A DNA stretch of 64,000 nt from Clostridium chauvoei (lineage in GTDB: Bacteria > Bacillota > Clostridia > Clostridiales > Clostridiaceae). The position numbers and the translations under genes are program-made. The stretch spans positions 1,364,001 through 1,428,000 of the forward strand of contig NZ_CP018624.1 in assembly GCF_002327185.1 (NCBI RefSeq). The letters run 5' to 3'. A model generated the notes under the pieces. The model had not been told where the DNA came from, ran no database searches, and worked only from the letters and a program-made list of their open reading frames with translations. The number at the start of each line of letters is the position of its first letter. The first letter of the stretch is position 1. This document shows, one piece after another, positions 28,268 through 37,837 of the stretch.

Positions 28268-29605
28268 TTATATCTCCTCCTTACAGTATTCATTTATTAT
28301 GTCAATAAGGTCATCTCCTGTATAATCACAAACTATAACCTTAATACCTAATGCTTCTTCTAAATCTTTTATCTTTGTATCATCTAACATGATTCTTTCA
28401 TTTTGTGGCCCAAGTTCGTATCCTTTTCTAAACATATTATCAGGCATAATTAAATACTTACTTTTTATTTTTCCCTTTAATTGTTCTATTATATCCGTAC
28501 CTGTTAAAAGACCAGCAACTGTTATTGTCTCTCCAAAAAAGTTATTTATAATTTTATAAACATCAATTTCTATATTATTATTTTTATCTTTTATTTTATT
28601 AGCTGCACTTAAAATTTCATTATAAGCTAAAGCTCCTGTTACTATTGAAAAGCTACCTTTAATATCTTTATCTAAAAATTCAAGATCTCTATTTATAGCT
28701 TCTCTAAAATATCTTACTATACCAACACCGTCTTCTAATTGTTGATAACCAGAATAAAATTCTTCATTTGGCATATCCATACCTGCAACTAAATAAAATT
28801 CGTCAGATAGTCTTACAAAAGGAGCTCCAGTTTCTTCAATAAACTTCTTTTGAAGCTCTTTAACCATTAATATTTCTTGTTTTGATGTTTCTTTGTTAAA
28901 TATATCAACCTTTGCTAAACCTTCTCTATACTTTGTTATTCCTATAGGAACTACAGCAACATTTTTAACAAAAGGTGATAATTCATAAAGATCAGAAATA
29001 GTTTTCTTTAGTTCTTCTCCATTATTAACATTTGGAATACAAACTATTTGTGCATGCATTTCTATTTCTGCATCTCTTAATTTTTTAAGTCTATCCAGTA
29101 TAGAGCCTGCAAATCTATTTTTAAGCATTTTAACTCTTAATTCCGGATTAGTTGTATGTACTGATATGTTTATAGGACTTATTTTATATCTAATAATTCT
29201 ATCTATGTCTTCATCCTTCATATTAGTTAATGTTACAAAATTACCTTGAAGAAATGATAATCTTGAATCATCATCTTTAAAATATAGTGTATCTCTCATA
29301 CCCTTAGGCAATTGGTCTATAAAACAAAACATGCATTTATTTGTGCAACTTTTTGCTTTATCCATTATTCCGCCACCAAATTCTAAGCCTAAATCTTCAC
29401 CATATTCTTTCTCTATTTCATAAGCCCAAACTTCACCATCTGGTTTTTCTATCTCTAAAACTATTTCTTCATCTACTACTAAAAACTTATAGTCTATTAT
29501 ATCTTCAATTGGAGTATCATTAATAGATAATAACACATCATTAACTTCTATACCAACTTCTTCAGCAATACTACCTTCATCTACTTTTGTAATTAAGTTT
29601 TTCAT
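28268..29605 (-). CDS. DUF512 PDZ/radical SAM protein
   Basis: This protein of about 445 residues starts with a PDZ-like domain (VDEGSIAEEVGIEVNDVLLSI). A radical SAM-type cysteine motif CTNKCMFCF lies near residue 90, and the DUF512 domain forms the C-terminal half. The family is universal in clostridia and usually next to der, but its reaction is not established. I place the start at ATG 29605, with GAGGTG seven bases upstream; a GTG three codons earlier is part of that site. It has its own promoter. Confidence 0.88.
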   Translation of the reverse strand: MKNLITKVDEGSIAEEVGIEVNDVLLSINDTPIEDIIDYKFLVVDEEIVLEIEKPDGEVWAYEIEKEYGEDLGLEFGGGIMDKAKSCTNKCMFCFIDQLPKGMRDTLYFKDDDSRLSFLQGNFVTLTNMKDEDIDRIIRYKISPINISVHTTNPELRVKMLKNRFAGSILDRLKKLRDAEIEMHAQIVCIPNVNNGEELKKTISDLYELSPFVKNVAVVPIGITKYREGLAKVDIFNKETSKQEILMVKELQKKFIEETGAPFVRLSDEFYLVAGMDMPNEEFYSGYQQLEDGVGIVRYFREAINRDLEFLDKDIKGSFSIVTGALAYNEILSAANKIKDKNNNIEIDVYKIINNFFGETITVAGLLTGTDIIEQLKGKIKSKYLIMPDNMFRKGYELGPQNERIMLDDTKIKDLEEALGIKVIVCDYTGDDLIDIINEYCKEEI

Positions 29606-29642
29606 CTTTTTCACCTCAATGCAAACATACTGTCTTTATGTT

Positions 29643-29671
29643 ATATTACATTAATAATATTGTATAGTCAA
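29643..29671 (-). promoter_or_regulatory. SigA-type promoter for DUF512-der-gpsA
   Basis: TTGACT (29671-29666) and TAATAT (29648-29643) on the minus strand are 17 bases apart. It lies about 40 bases before the first gene. Confidence 0.7.
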
Positions 29672-29672
29672 C

Positions 29673-29698
29673 AAGAGAGGCTTATTAAAGCCTCTCTA
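29673..29698 (-). terminator. Hairpin after phoU
   Basis: AGAGAGGCTT and AAGCCTCTCT form a 10 base pair GC-rich stem with a four-base loop. The T-run on the minus strand is short (TTGTTG), but the position between phoU and the next promoter suggests a terminator. Confidence 0.65.
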
Positions 29699-29748
29699 AA
29701 TTAATTAAAAAATAACTTTTTGTCGATTTATGCTTGTTTTTATAAGCA

Positions 29749-30405
29749 TTATTCATTTAAATCTACATAATTACCTTTTTGAGAGAATATTATCCATTCG
29801 CATACATTAGTAACATGATCTCCTATTCGCTCTATATACTTTGATGCAAAAAGTATTTGGGTTCCTTGGTTTATAATTGTTTCATCTTTGCTCATTCTCT
29901 TTAAAATTATTTTAAACATACCTTGGTATATTTCATCTACTTTATCATCCATATTACAAATTTCATAAGCTGCTTGAACATCTCCATCTACAAAAGCTTC
30001 AATTGACGCTTTTATCATTTCTATAACTATATCTCCCATTTCCCATACTGGAGATATTTCTTCTATTAGATTTTCTTCTTTTACTCTTTGAACTATTTTA
30101 CTAATATCTACTGCATGATCTGCCATTCTTTCTAAGTCTGTAACTATTTTTGATGTTGTATATATTTTTCTTAAGTCTCTAGCAAGTGGCGATTCTGTAG
30201 CCATAAACTTTATACATTTTTCTTCAATATGCTTTTGAAGGTCATCTACTTTATCATCATTTTTAATTATTTTCTTAGCTAATTCAATATCTCTATTTTT
30301 AAAAGCTCTAATACTATCGTGAATTTGTTTTTCTACTAAACTTGCCATCTCTATTAAATCGTTATTTAATACATTAACCTTATTGCTTAGTAGTCCTCTC
30401 ATCAT
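29749..30405 (-). CDS. phoU: Phosphate transport regulator PhoU
   Basis: This protein of about 218 residues is made of two three-helix PhoU repeats. Each has a metal-binding acidic cluster (DDKVDDLQ and MDDKVDEIY) and the ER(M/I)(A/G)DHA/V motif (LERMADHAVDI and IERIGDHVTNV). PhoU links Pst transport to the PhoR sensor and holds the regulon off when phosphate is plentiful. The start is set at ATG 30405 by GAGGTG six bases upstream; the upstream GTG lies inside that site. It is the last gene of the pst operon. Confidence 0.94.
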   Translation of the reverse strand: MMRGLLSNKVNVLNNDLIEMASLVEKQIHDSIRAFKNRDIELAKKIIKNDDKVDDLQKHIEEKCIKFMATESPLARDLRKIYTTSKIVTDLERMADHAVDISKIVQRVKEENLIEEISPVWEMGDIVIEMIKASIEAFVDGDVQAAYEICNMDDKVDEIYQGMFKIILKRMSKDETIINQGTQILFASKYIERIGDHVTNVCEWIIFSQKGNYVDLNE

Positions 30406-30436
30406 ACATATCACCTCATAACCTTTTAATTATATT

Positions 30437-31201
30437 TTAACCAAATCTTCCAGTAATATAATCCTCTGTTCTTTTATCTTTAGGTTTATAGAATATGTCT
30501 TCTGTATTTCCATATTCAATAACTTCTCCACTTAGGAAAAATGCTGTTTTATCTGCTATTCTACCTGCTTGTTGCATATTATGAGTTACAATTATAACTG
30601 TGTATTTTTCTTTTAACTCATCCATTAATTCTTCCATTTTATTTGTTGAAATAGGATCTAAAGCTGATGTTGGTTCATCCATTAATATTATTTCTGGTGA
30701 TACAGCAATAGTTCTTGCTATACATAATCTTTGTTGTTGCCCACCTGACAATCCAAGCGCACTCTTTTTAAGTCTATCTTTAACTTCATCCCACAAAGCT
30801 GCTCCCTTTAAGCTTTTTTCTACTATTTCATCTAAAGTCTTTTTATCTTTTACACCATGTAGTCGTGGACCATATGCTATATTATCATAAATTGACATAG
30901 GAAATGGATTAGGCTTTTGAAATACCATCCCAACTTTTGTTCTTAAAGCAATTATATCTGCATCTTTATAGATATCCTCTCCATCTACTAAAACTTCACC
31001 TTCTACTGTAACTCCTTCAATTAAATCATTCATTCTATTAAGGGTTCTTAAAAATGTAGATTTTCCACATCCTGATGGTCCTATAAACGCTGTTACTTTG
31101 TTTTCTTCAATATCTAAATTTATCTTTTTTAATGCTTGATTCTCTCCATAAAATAAATCTAAGTTTCTAACTCTTATTTTAGGTAAACTATCCTTTGACA
31201 T
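30437..31201 (-). CDS. pstB: Phosphate ABC transporter ATP-binding protein
   Basis: This 254-residue ATPase powers phosphate uptake. Walker A is GPSGCGKST, the signature motif is [16 protein letters not shown] and Walker B is [12 protein letters not shown]. The C-terminus [13 protein letters not shown] is typical of PstB. Length is normal. It follows pstA by about 18 bases and precedes phoU. Confidence 0.97.
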   Translation of the reverse strand: MSKDSLPKIRVRNLDLFYGENQALKKINLDIEENKVTAFIGPSGCGKSTFLRTLNRMNDLIEGVTVEGEVLVDGEDIYKDADIIALRTKVGMVFQKPNPFPMSIYDNIAYGPRLHGVKDKKTLDEIVEKSLKGAALWDEVKDRLKKSALGLSGGQQQRLCIARTIAVSPEIILMDEPTSALDPISTNKMEELMDELKEKYTVIIVTHNMQQAGRIADKTAFFLSGEVIEYGNTEDIFYKPKDKRTEDYITGRFG

Positions 31202-31219
31202 TTTTTCACCTCTATAATC

Positions 31220-32044
31220 CTAATAATTTGCCTTATTAAATTTCTTTATAATTAACTTTGCAATGGTATTTAATAATAATATTATTAAAACTAATACAAT
31301 ACCAACTGCAGCGGCTTCTTCTATATTTCCAGCTTCCTTTGTTGCAAGATAAGATTGAACTGTAAGAGTTCTTGCACTAGACATTATACCTCGGGGCATT
31401 TTAGCAACTGTTCCTGCTGTTAAAAGTATTGCTGCTGATTCTCCAACCACACGACCTATAGAAAGTATTACACCTGCTAATATACCTGGTACTGCACTTG
31501 GTACAATAACTTTATATAAAGTTTGAAATTTTGTTGCTCCAAGTCCTAATGAAGCCTCTCTATAAGAGTCTGGAACAGATTTTAATGATTCTTCTGTTGT
31601 ACGTATTATAACTGGTAATATTATTATTGATACTGTTAATGCACCTGCTAAAATAGAATATCCAAGTTTTAAAGTAACAACAAAGAATATAGCTCCAAAT
31701 AGTCCATAAACTATTGAAGGAATTCCAGCTAAACTTTCAGTTGAAAATCTTATTATCCTAACTATTTTACCTTGTTTTGCATACTCTCTTAGATATATAG
31801 CTGCAAGAATACCTATAGGAGTTGCAATACCAACTGCTAATATAACTGTATATAAAGTAGCAACTATCATAGGGAGTATCCCACCATTACCTGATGCTGA
31901 ATAATTTGAAGTTAAAAAATTTATATTTATTAATTTATAACCTTTTAAAAATATAAATCCTAATATAAATATTAATGATATTAATGTTATCCCTGCTGAA
32001 ATCCATAAAAGTATTTTTAATATATTTTCTTTTAATTTCCTCAT
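31220..32044 (-). CDS. pstA: Phosphate ABC transporter permease PstA
   Basis: This 274-residue inner membrane permease has about six helices. The PstA hallmarks are GIPSIVYGLFG and the EAA loop YREASLGLGATKFQT, which contacts PstB. It pairs with PstC in the translocation channel. Only two bases separate it from the upstream pstC gene. Confidence 0.96.
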   Translation of the reverse strand: MRKLKENILKILLWISAGITLISLIFILGFIFLKGYKLININFLTSNYSASGNGGILPMIVATLYTVILAVGIATPIGILAAIYLREYAKQGKIVRIIRFSTESLAGIPSIVYGLFGAIFFVVTLKLGYSILAGALTVSIIILPVIIRTTEESLKSVPDSYREASLGLGATKFQTLYKVIVPSAVPGILAGVILSIGRVVGESAAILLTAGTVAKMPRGIMSSARTLTVQSYLATKEAGNIEEAAAVGIVLVLIILLLNTIAKLIIKKFNKANY

Positions 32045-32046
32045 AC

Positions 32047-32937
32047 CTACATACCTTCCTTACTAGAAAGTTTACTTAATACTAAATTTAGTATTAAAAT
32101 AAATAAAAATAAAATTACTCCAGTTGCAAATAACATTTCTTGATGAGTTCCAAAAGCATATCCCATCTCTAAGGCTATATTAGTAGTTAAAGGTCTTACA
32201 CTTTCTGTTAAACCTTTTGGAATAATTGGCGAATTACCTGCAACTAATATTATTGCCATTGTTTCTCCTATAGCTCTACCAACTCCTAAAACTATTGCTG
32301 CTAATATTCCTGATTTAGCTGCTGGAAGTACAACCTTAAAGATTGTTTCTATTTGAGATGCACCAAGGGCTAAAGATCCTTCTTTATAAGCTTTAGGAAC
32401 TGCTCTTATTGCAGTTTCTGCTACTGTAATTATTGTTGGTAACATCATTATTGATAAAACTAATACTACAGCTAAAAGACTTTGCCCCTTTGGTAAGTTA
32501 AAAGTTTCTTTTATCCAAGGAACCACAATGGCAAGGCCAAAAACTCCGTATAATACTGATGGTATTCCTGCTAATAACTCAACTGAAGATGAAATTATTT
32601 TCCCAATTCTTTTAGGTGCTATTTCTGCAATAAATACCGCTGTTAATATTCCTACCGGTACTCCTATTATTAGTGATCCTAAAGTACCAAATATAGAAGC
32701 TAATATCATTGGTAAAATTCCAAACTTATCTAATGATGGAACCCATTCAGTTCCAAATATGAATCCTCCAACAGAATATCCTTTACTTACAAATGGAGTT
32801 AGTCCTTTATAAAATACAAATCCGATTATCAGTAATAAACTTATTACTGCAATAAGAGCGCTTCCTAAAAATACACCATGAGATATTTTTTCCATTAAAT
32901 ATTTACTTTTATTATTTCTTTCCTTAGCACTTTCCAT
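32047..32937 (-). CDS. pstC: Phosphate ABC transporter permease PstC
   Basis: This 296-residue permease has six predicted helices and a charged cytoplasmic N-terminus. GIPSVLYGVFGL and the EAA loop YKEGSLALGASQIET match PstC. It follows pstS after an intercistronic stem-loop and is coupled to pstA. Confidence 0.96.
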   Translation of the reverse strand: MESAKERNNKSKYLMEKISHGVFLGSALIAVISLLLIIGFVFYKGLTPFVSKGYSVGGFIFGTEWVPSLDKFGILPMILASIFGTLGSLIIGVPVGILTAVFIAEIAPKRIGKIISSSVELLAGIPSVLYGVFGLAIVVPWIKETFNLPKGQSLLAVVLVLSIMMLPTIITVAETAIRAVPKAYKEGSLALGASQIETIFKVVLPAAKSGILAAIVLGVGRAIGETMAIILVAGNSPIIPKGLTESVRPLTTNIALEMGYAFGTHQEMLFATGVILFLFILILNLVLSKLSSKEGM

Positions 32938-32979
32938 ACCAAGAACCTCCTAGAAAATACTATTTAAATCTTATAATGA

Positions 32980-33004
32980 AACTGCCCCAAAATTTGGAGC
33001 AGTT
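32980..33004 (-). other. Intercistronic stem-loop between pstS and pstC
   Basis: AACTGCCCCA and TGGAGCAGTT pair with one wobble and a short loop. No T-run follows on the minus strand. Such hairpins behind the binding-protein gene usually stabilise that part of the message so more binding protein than permease is made; here that is inference. Confidence 0.6.
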
Positions 33005-33015
33005 CAAATTAAGTA

Positions 33016-33849
33016 TTACTTTATTGTAATTAATTTGTTTTCTTCAACTATTTTTTGTCCTGCATCACTTAAAATATAATCAATTAATTTTTTACCTTCT
33101 TCTGTTATACTTCCTTCTTTGCTTGCTAATATAAATGGTCTTGATAATTTATATTCTCCACTTTTAACAAGATTAGCTTCTGGCTTAATACCATCAACTG
33201 ATAATTGTCCTATTTTATCATCTAAGTACTCAAAAGATACAAAACCAATTGCATTTTCATTGCCTTCTACTGTTGTTTTAACATTACCATTTCCATCTGA
33301 TATAGTTGCATTTGCTACTAATTCATCTGATTTATACCCAACAATTTCTTGAAAAGCATCTCTAGTACCTGACCCATCTTCTCTTGATACTACAACTATT
33401 GGCATATCTGATCCACCAAGGTCTTTCCAATTAGTTATTTTACCTGTATATATATCTTTAATTTTATCCATTGTTATGTCTTTTACTGTATTATTTTTAT
33501 TTGTTATAAGAGCTATTCCGTCATAGGCTATTATAGTTCCTTTTACTTCTTTTTCTTCTTCAGGTTTAAGCTTTCTTGATGACATTCCAATTTCTGAAAC
33601 TCCATTTATGGTATCCTTAATACCAGCTGATGACCCTACTTGATTAATTTCTATTGAAAGACTTTTATTTTCAGATTCATATTTTTCTGCTACTTTTTCC
33701 ATTAACGGCCCTACTGATGTAGATCCTGATATTGAAACTCTAACATCGCCTCTTGAAGCACTTCCTTCTCCTGAACACCCTGCAAATACCCCTCCCATCA
33801 TTGAAACTAATAAAGCTGCATAAACTAATTTTAAGCTCTTTCTTTTCAT
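33016..33849 (-). CDS. pstS: Phosphate-binding lipoprotein PstS
   Basis: This 277-residue protein captures phosphate outside the cell. The signal peptide ends in a lipobox with the lipidated cysteine at residue 25 (VFAGC). The mature protein has ISGSTSVGPLMEK, SREDGSGTRDAF and NAIGFVSFEYL, which form the phosphate site. It is the first gene of the pst operon and lies directly behind a PhoP-box array. A GGAGGA site precedes the ATG. Confidence 0.96.
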   Translation of the reverse strand: MKRKSLKLVYAALLVSMMGGVFAGCSGEGSASRGDVRVSISGSTSVGPLMEKVAEKYESENKSLSIEINQVGSSAGIKDTINGVSEIGMSSRKLKPEEEKEVKGTIIAYDGIALITNKNNTVKDITMDKIKDIYTGKITNWKDLGGSDMPIVVVSREDGSGTRDAFQEIVGYKSDELVANATISDGNGNVKTTVEGNENAIGFVSFEYLDDKIGQLSVDGIKPEANLVKSGEYKLSRPFILASKEGSITEEGKKLIDYILSDAGQKIVEENKLITIK

Positions 33850-33908
33850 TAAAAAATTCCTCCAATTATTCTATAAATTATTATTTTATCAATTTCCCTT
33901 TCATACTT

Positions 33909-33982
33909 ATATTAGTCCCTAAAAGTTAAAGAAATATTAGTTAAATGTTAAGAAAAGTTACATTACAGTTAAGTAAATTTAA
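33909..33982 (-). promoter_or_regulatory. PhoP-box array and -10 element of the pst operon
   Basis: Six copies of a TTAAC(T/A)-like hexamer lie on the minus strand, with plus-strand starts at 33924, 33935, 33946, 33956, 33967 and 33977, spaced 10 or 11 bases. Examples are TTAACT, TTAACA and TTAAAT; the weakest is CTAATA. They resemble the B. subtilis PhoP box TT(A/T/C)ACA. A possible -10 TAATAT (33914-33909) follows the last box by 9 bases, placing the boxes at about -22 to -80. The phoP-phoR genes are immediately upstream. Confidence 0.8.
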
Positions 33983-33995
33983 CATATAACACAAG

Positions 33996-34022
33996 AAAAA
34001 ACCTAGCATTACTACTAGGTTT
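33996..34022 (-). terminator. Intrinsic terminator of phoP-phoR
   Basis: AAACCTAG and CTAGGTTT pair around a loop of about eight bases, with a T-rich run on the minus strand. It follows the phoR stop. Confidence 0.8.
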
Positions 34023-34030
34023 TACTTATG

Positions 34031-35719
34031 TTAAATAATTTGTTTTTTTATCTTAACTGTAAATTTTGTTCCAACTCCCAAAGTTGAATCTACATATATA
34101 TCTCCATTAAAGGTTTTAGCAATATGCTTAACTATAGCAAGTCCAAGTCCAGTGCCACCTTTAGCTCTTGATTTATCCACTCTATAAAATCTTTCAAAAA
34201 TTCTTGGAATATCTTCTTTAGGTATTCCTATGCCATTATCTTCAACTGTTATATAAGTAGAATTTCTTTTATTATGAATATTAATTTTAACTAAACTTTT
34301 ATTCTCTGAATATTTAATAGCATTCTCAACTAAATTTAAAATTAACTGTAGAAATTTATCTCTATCTCCAACTAGCATCCCTTTATTATTATTTACAAAT
34401 TCTATTTTAGTCATCTTTTCATCACATTGTGTTTTAACCATATTAATTACATTTTCAATTACTTGTACAGGGTCAAACTCTTCATTTCTTGAAATATGAT
34501 TATTTTCTATGTTCGATAATACTAAAATATCATTAATTAAACGTGTTAATCTTTCCGCTTCGTTATTTATTATATCTAAAAATTTATTTCTAGTCTCTTC
34601 ATCATTTACTATTTTTAAAGTTTCTGCAAAGCCTTTAATTGAAGTAAGAGGAGTTTTTAACTCGTGAGAAACATTTGCAACAAATTGACTTCTCATATTT
34701 TCTAATCTTTTTATATCAGTTATATCTTGAACTGCTATAACTATACCTATCAATGTACCTTTTATACTTATTATAGGAGCTTTTTTAATTCTAATTTCTC
34801 TTTCTATTGGATGCAATAATTTTATTTCTCTTGTTTCTATAGCTGGCATTTCTTTTATGAAATTTATAATGTCATAATCTATAATGTGCTCTCCTATTTT
34901 TGCTCCTATTATCTCCTTATTAATCCCAAATACTCTCTTTGCATAAGGATTTATAAGCATAACTTCAAGGTTATTATCTATAGCTATAACACCACTTTCC
35001 ATGCTTTCAAGTATAGCTTCTAGCTTGTTTTGTTTATCTACTGAATCATTTATTTTGCTTTGTAGTTGATCTGCCATATTATTAAAGGTATGTGCTAAAG
35101 ACCCAATTTCATCTTCTTTATAAATAATTGCTCTTTTATTTAAGTCTCCATTTGCTATTTTATATGTAACTATTTCTAACTCATTTAATGGATATGTAAT
35201 TGCTCTTATTAATTTCAAAGATAATGCTAATGATAAAAGTGTTACAAATATAATTACAACTATATAATAATTAAAATATTTAAAAGTAAAAAATCTAATT
35301 GCATATGTTGGTACAGAAGCCCTTATTACGTAATCTTCGGATATCTTTGTTGCATAATAAACTACATTTGTTCCTTCTGTCTCACTAAATCTACTTGAAG
35401 AAGCTTCTTCATCTTGAAAGGCTTTTATTATTTCCTGCCTATTTAAGTGATTTTTAAGACTTTTATTTGTACTATCAAATACCACTTTTCCAGACTTATC
35501 TATAATGGTAAATCTAACATTATTATTATTTATCTTAAAATTACTTAATGTTTCTTTACTATAATTATCTATATTTATTATAATTTTATTATAATTTTTT
35601 AACGTTTCCTTTGTTTTATCTATCTCTTTTAAATTTACTAAACTTATAAATAAACATGTTACTATTATTAATGCAAATAAAACTGTTATTATAGATGAAT
35701 TTATTATTTTTCTCTTCAT
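34031..35719 (-). CDS. phoR: Phosphate sensor histidine kinase PhoR
   Basis: This 562-residue membrane kinase has transmembrane helices at about 9-29 and 150-172, enclosing a small extracellular sensor region. HAMP (about 172-225), PAS (about 233-335), and HisKA with the phosphorylated histidine H352 in VSHELKTPLTS follow. The catalytic ATPase domain has N and G boxes (VENAIKYS, DNGIGIPKED, GTGLGLAIVK). It lies 3 bases after phoP and immediately before the pst operon, which supports the phosphate assignment over other PhoR-like kinases. Confidence 0.92.
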   Translation of the reverse strand: MKRKIINSSIITVLFALIIVTCLFISLVNLKEIDKTKETLKNYNKIIINIDNYSKETLSNFKINNNNVRFTIIDKSGKVVFDSTNKSLKNHLNRQEIIKAFQDEEASSSRFSETEGTNVVYYATKISEDYVIRASVPTYAIRFFTFKYFNYYIVVIIFVTLLSLALSLKLIRAITYPLNELEIVTYKIANGDLNKRAIIYKEDEIGSLAHTFNNMADQLQSKINDSVDKQNKLEAILESMESGVIAIDNNLEVMLINPYAKRVFGINKEIIGAKIGEHIIDYDIINFIKEMPAIETREIKLLHPIEREIRIKKAPIISIKGTLIGIVIAVQDITDIKRLENMRSQFVANVSHELKTPLTSIKGFAETLKIVNDEETRNKFLDIINNEAERLTRLINDILVLSNIENNHISRNEEFDPVQVIENVINMVKTQCDEKMTKIEFVNNNKGMLVGDRDKFLQLILNLVENAIKYSENKSLVKINIHNKRNSTYITVEDNGIGIPKEDIPRIFERFYRVDKSRAKGGTGLGLAIVKHIAKTFNGDIYVDSTLGVGTKFTVKIKKQII

Positions 35720-35722
35720 TTT

Positions 35723-36430
35723 CTAATCATTTAGGGTAAATCTATACCCAACACCTCTTATAGTCTCTATAAATCTAGGGTTTTTATCATCTAGTTCTAT
35801 CTTTTTCCTCAAATATCTAATATGAACATCTACCGTTCTAGTTTCACCTATATATTCATATCCCCAAATTTTATCAAGTAACATATCTCTTGTTAAAATT
35901 TTCCCTCTATTTCTTATAAGTATATCTAAAAGTTCAAACTCCTTTAAAGTTAAATCTATCTTTTTAGAAGCCAAATAAACTTCTCTTCTTTCAAAATTTA
36001 TAGATAAATTATCATAAGTGAAAGTTTCAAGTTCTTCTTTTGATGGTGCTACTCTTCTTAATACTGCTTTAATCCTTGCAAGTAACTCTCTAATTGAAAA
36101 TGGTTTTGTTATATAATCATCTGCTCCTAATTCTAATCCTAATATTTTATCTAACTCTTCTCCCTTAGCAGTTAGCATGATAATTGAAGTATTTTTAAGT
36201 TCTTTATCTCCCTTTATGACCTTACAAACATCAAAACCATCTATACCAGGTAACATCAAATCTAGTAATACTAAACTCGGTTTGTTTTCTCTCGCCATTT
36301 TTACTGCATCATTTCCATTGCTAGCTGTTATCACATCATAACCAGAATTAATTAAATTATAGCTTATAAGTTCAACTATATGTGCTTCATCATCTACTAC
36401 TAAAACTTTCTCATGTGCCACTTCTTTCAT
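35723..36430 (-). CDS. phoP: Phosphate response regulator PhoP (OmpR family)
   Basis: This 235-residue regulator has a receiver domain with phospho-acceptor D57 in LLDLMLPG, acidic residues VVDDE and the conserved TAKGEE and KPF positions. An OmpR-type winged-helix domain ends TVDVHIRYLRKKIE. The ATG at 36430 is very close to a GGGG; a GTG three codons in, with AAGGGG nine bases before it, may be the true start. The likely targets are the six-repeat array before pstS. Confidence 0.92.
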   Translation of the reverse strand: MKEVAHEKVLVVDDEAHIVELISYNLINSGYDVITASNGNDAVKMARENKPSLVLLDLMLPGIDGFDVCKVIKGDKELKNTSIIMLTAKGEELDKILGLELGADDYITKPFSIRELLARIKAVLRRVAPSKEELETFTYDNLSINFERREVYLASKKIDLTLKEFELLDILIRNRGKILTRDMLLDKIWGYEYIGETRTVDVHIRYLRKKIELDDKNPRFIETIRGVGYRFTLND

Positions 36431-36436
36431 CCCCTT

Positions 36437-37171
36437 TTACTTTATATATGCAAATGAAAATAATCTGCCATAGGTTCCAACTGATGCTCTATATGAATGC
36501 ATTTTTAGATCTTTACAACAATGAGTACATATATCTAATGAATATACATTTTCATCTAGTATTCCTGCATTTATTAAATCTTTAATTATTACAGTTTCCA
36601 TACTTAAATTTCTTCCATCAAATAATAATTTTTCTTCTATTCCAGTATGTTTTATAAAATCTTCTTTTAATTCTTCTGAAATTTCATAACAACATTTTCT
36701 TATATGTGGACCTATAAATGCTTTTGTAGTTTTTAAATCTATATCATACTCTTTTATCATCTTATCTAAAGTTTTTAAAACTATAGAATTAAAAGTCCCC
36801 TTCCAACCACTATGAATAGCTGCTATTACTTTTTTTTCTTCATTTATAAGTATTATAGGGGTACAATCTGCTGTAAAAACTCCAATTGCAGTTTTTTCTT
36901 CATGTGTTATAACTGCATCCCCTTCTTTATCTTTTATAGAGTTATATTTATTATATATATAACTTTTATCACTATGAATTTGGTTTAAATATTCTATATT
37001 ATCTAAATTAAAATCAGCTTTTATACTATTTAAATTATCCACTCCATCTTGTGTATGTTTATTAAAACTTCTATTATTTTCTGCCGTTGAAAAAACAATA
37101 CTTATATTATTTAAATCTAATTTTAAAAAGTCCTTATATCTTTTAAAATCATCTATTGTTAACTTTTTCAT
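36437..37171 (-). CDS. pgeF: Purine nucleoside phosphorylase / laccase-domain protein PgeF (YlmD/YfiH)
   Basis: This 244-residue protein belongs to the multicopper-like DUF152 family. Its metal site residues are visible in FTADCTPIIL, AIHSGWKGT and IGPHIRKCCYE. Homologues have purine nucleoside phosphorylase activity or edit peptidoglycan precursors. The position near ylmC, sigG and sigE matches ylmD of B. subtilis. It ends 6 bases before the phoP start. Confidence 0.88.
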   Translation of the reverse strand: MKKLTIDDFKRYKDFLKLDLNNISIVFSTAENNRSFNKHTQDGVDNLNSIKADFNLDNIEYLNQIHSDKSYIYNKYNSIKDKEGDAVITHEEKTAIGVFTADCTPIILINEEKKVIAAIHSGWKGTFNSIVLKTLDKMIKEYDIDLKTTKAFIGPHIRKCCYEISEELKEDFIKHTGIEEKLLFDGRNLSMETVIIKDLINAGILDENVYSLDICTHCCKDLKMHSYRASVGTYGRLFSFAYIK

Positions 37172-37274
37172 TTATACACCTCTTAAGAATATATTCTAAT
37201 ATATTTTAACATTTAACTAATAGTTTTTCTATTTATTTTAAATATATTATCCCTTTTTAACATACATTTAACTA

Positions 37275-37307
37275 AAAAAGCTTATTAGCATACGCTAATA
37301 AGCTTTT
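37275..37307 (-). terminator. Intrinsic terminator of nrdR
   Basis: AAAAGCTTATTAGC and GCTAATAAGCTTTT form a 14 base pair perfect stem with a four-base loop and a T-run on the minus strand. Confidence 0.9.
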
Positions 37308-37761
37308 AATTTTTAGATACTAAACTTTTAATTTCTTCTAAAAATGTATTTATATCTTTAAATTGTCTATATACTGAAGCAAATCTAACATATGATATTT
37401 CATCTATCTTTTTTAATCTATTCATAACCATCTCACCAATATGCTCTGATTCTACTTCTGTTATCATTTTATTTGAAATTGTTTTTTCTATATCTGACGC
37501 AATTTTTTCTATTTGCATTCTTGATATAGGTCTTTTTTGACAAGCAATAATTAATCCATTTATAATTTTTTCTTTATTAAAATTTTCTCTTGTTAAATCT
37601 CTTTTAATTACTAATATAGGAATATCTTCTACTTTTTCGTATGTTGTATATCTCTTGTTGCACTTTAAACATTCTCTTCTTCTTCTAATAGTTGTATTAT
37701 CATCTGTTGATCTTGAATCTACTACTTTGCTTTCTTCAAAGGAACAAAAAGGACATTTCAT
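37306..37761 (-). CDS. nrdR: Ribonucleotide reductase repressor NrdR
   Basis: This 151-residue repressor controls ribonucleotide reductase genes. The zinc ribbon is C3, C6, C31 and C34 (MKCPFC and CLKCNKRY). The ATP-cone domain follows with VIKRDLTRENFNKEKI. I start at ATG 37761, giving the standard MKCPFC N-terminus with AAAGG upstream; an ATG six codons earlier is less likely. Confidence 0.96.
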   Translation of the reverse strand: MKCPFCSFEESKVVDSRSTDDNTTIRRRRECLKCNKRYTTYEKVEDIPILVIKRDLTRENFNKEKIINGLIIACQKRPISRMQIEKIASDIEKTISNKMITEVESEHIGEMVMNRLKKIDEISYVRFASVYRQFKDINTFLEEIKSLVSKN

Positions 37762-37837
37762 TATCTTCACGCCTTTCATATCTTGTTATTAATTCCAGTT
37801 TCCCATGTTATTATTATACTATATATTTATAATTTTT

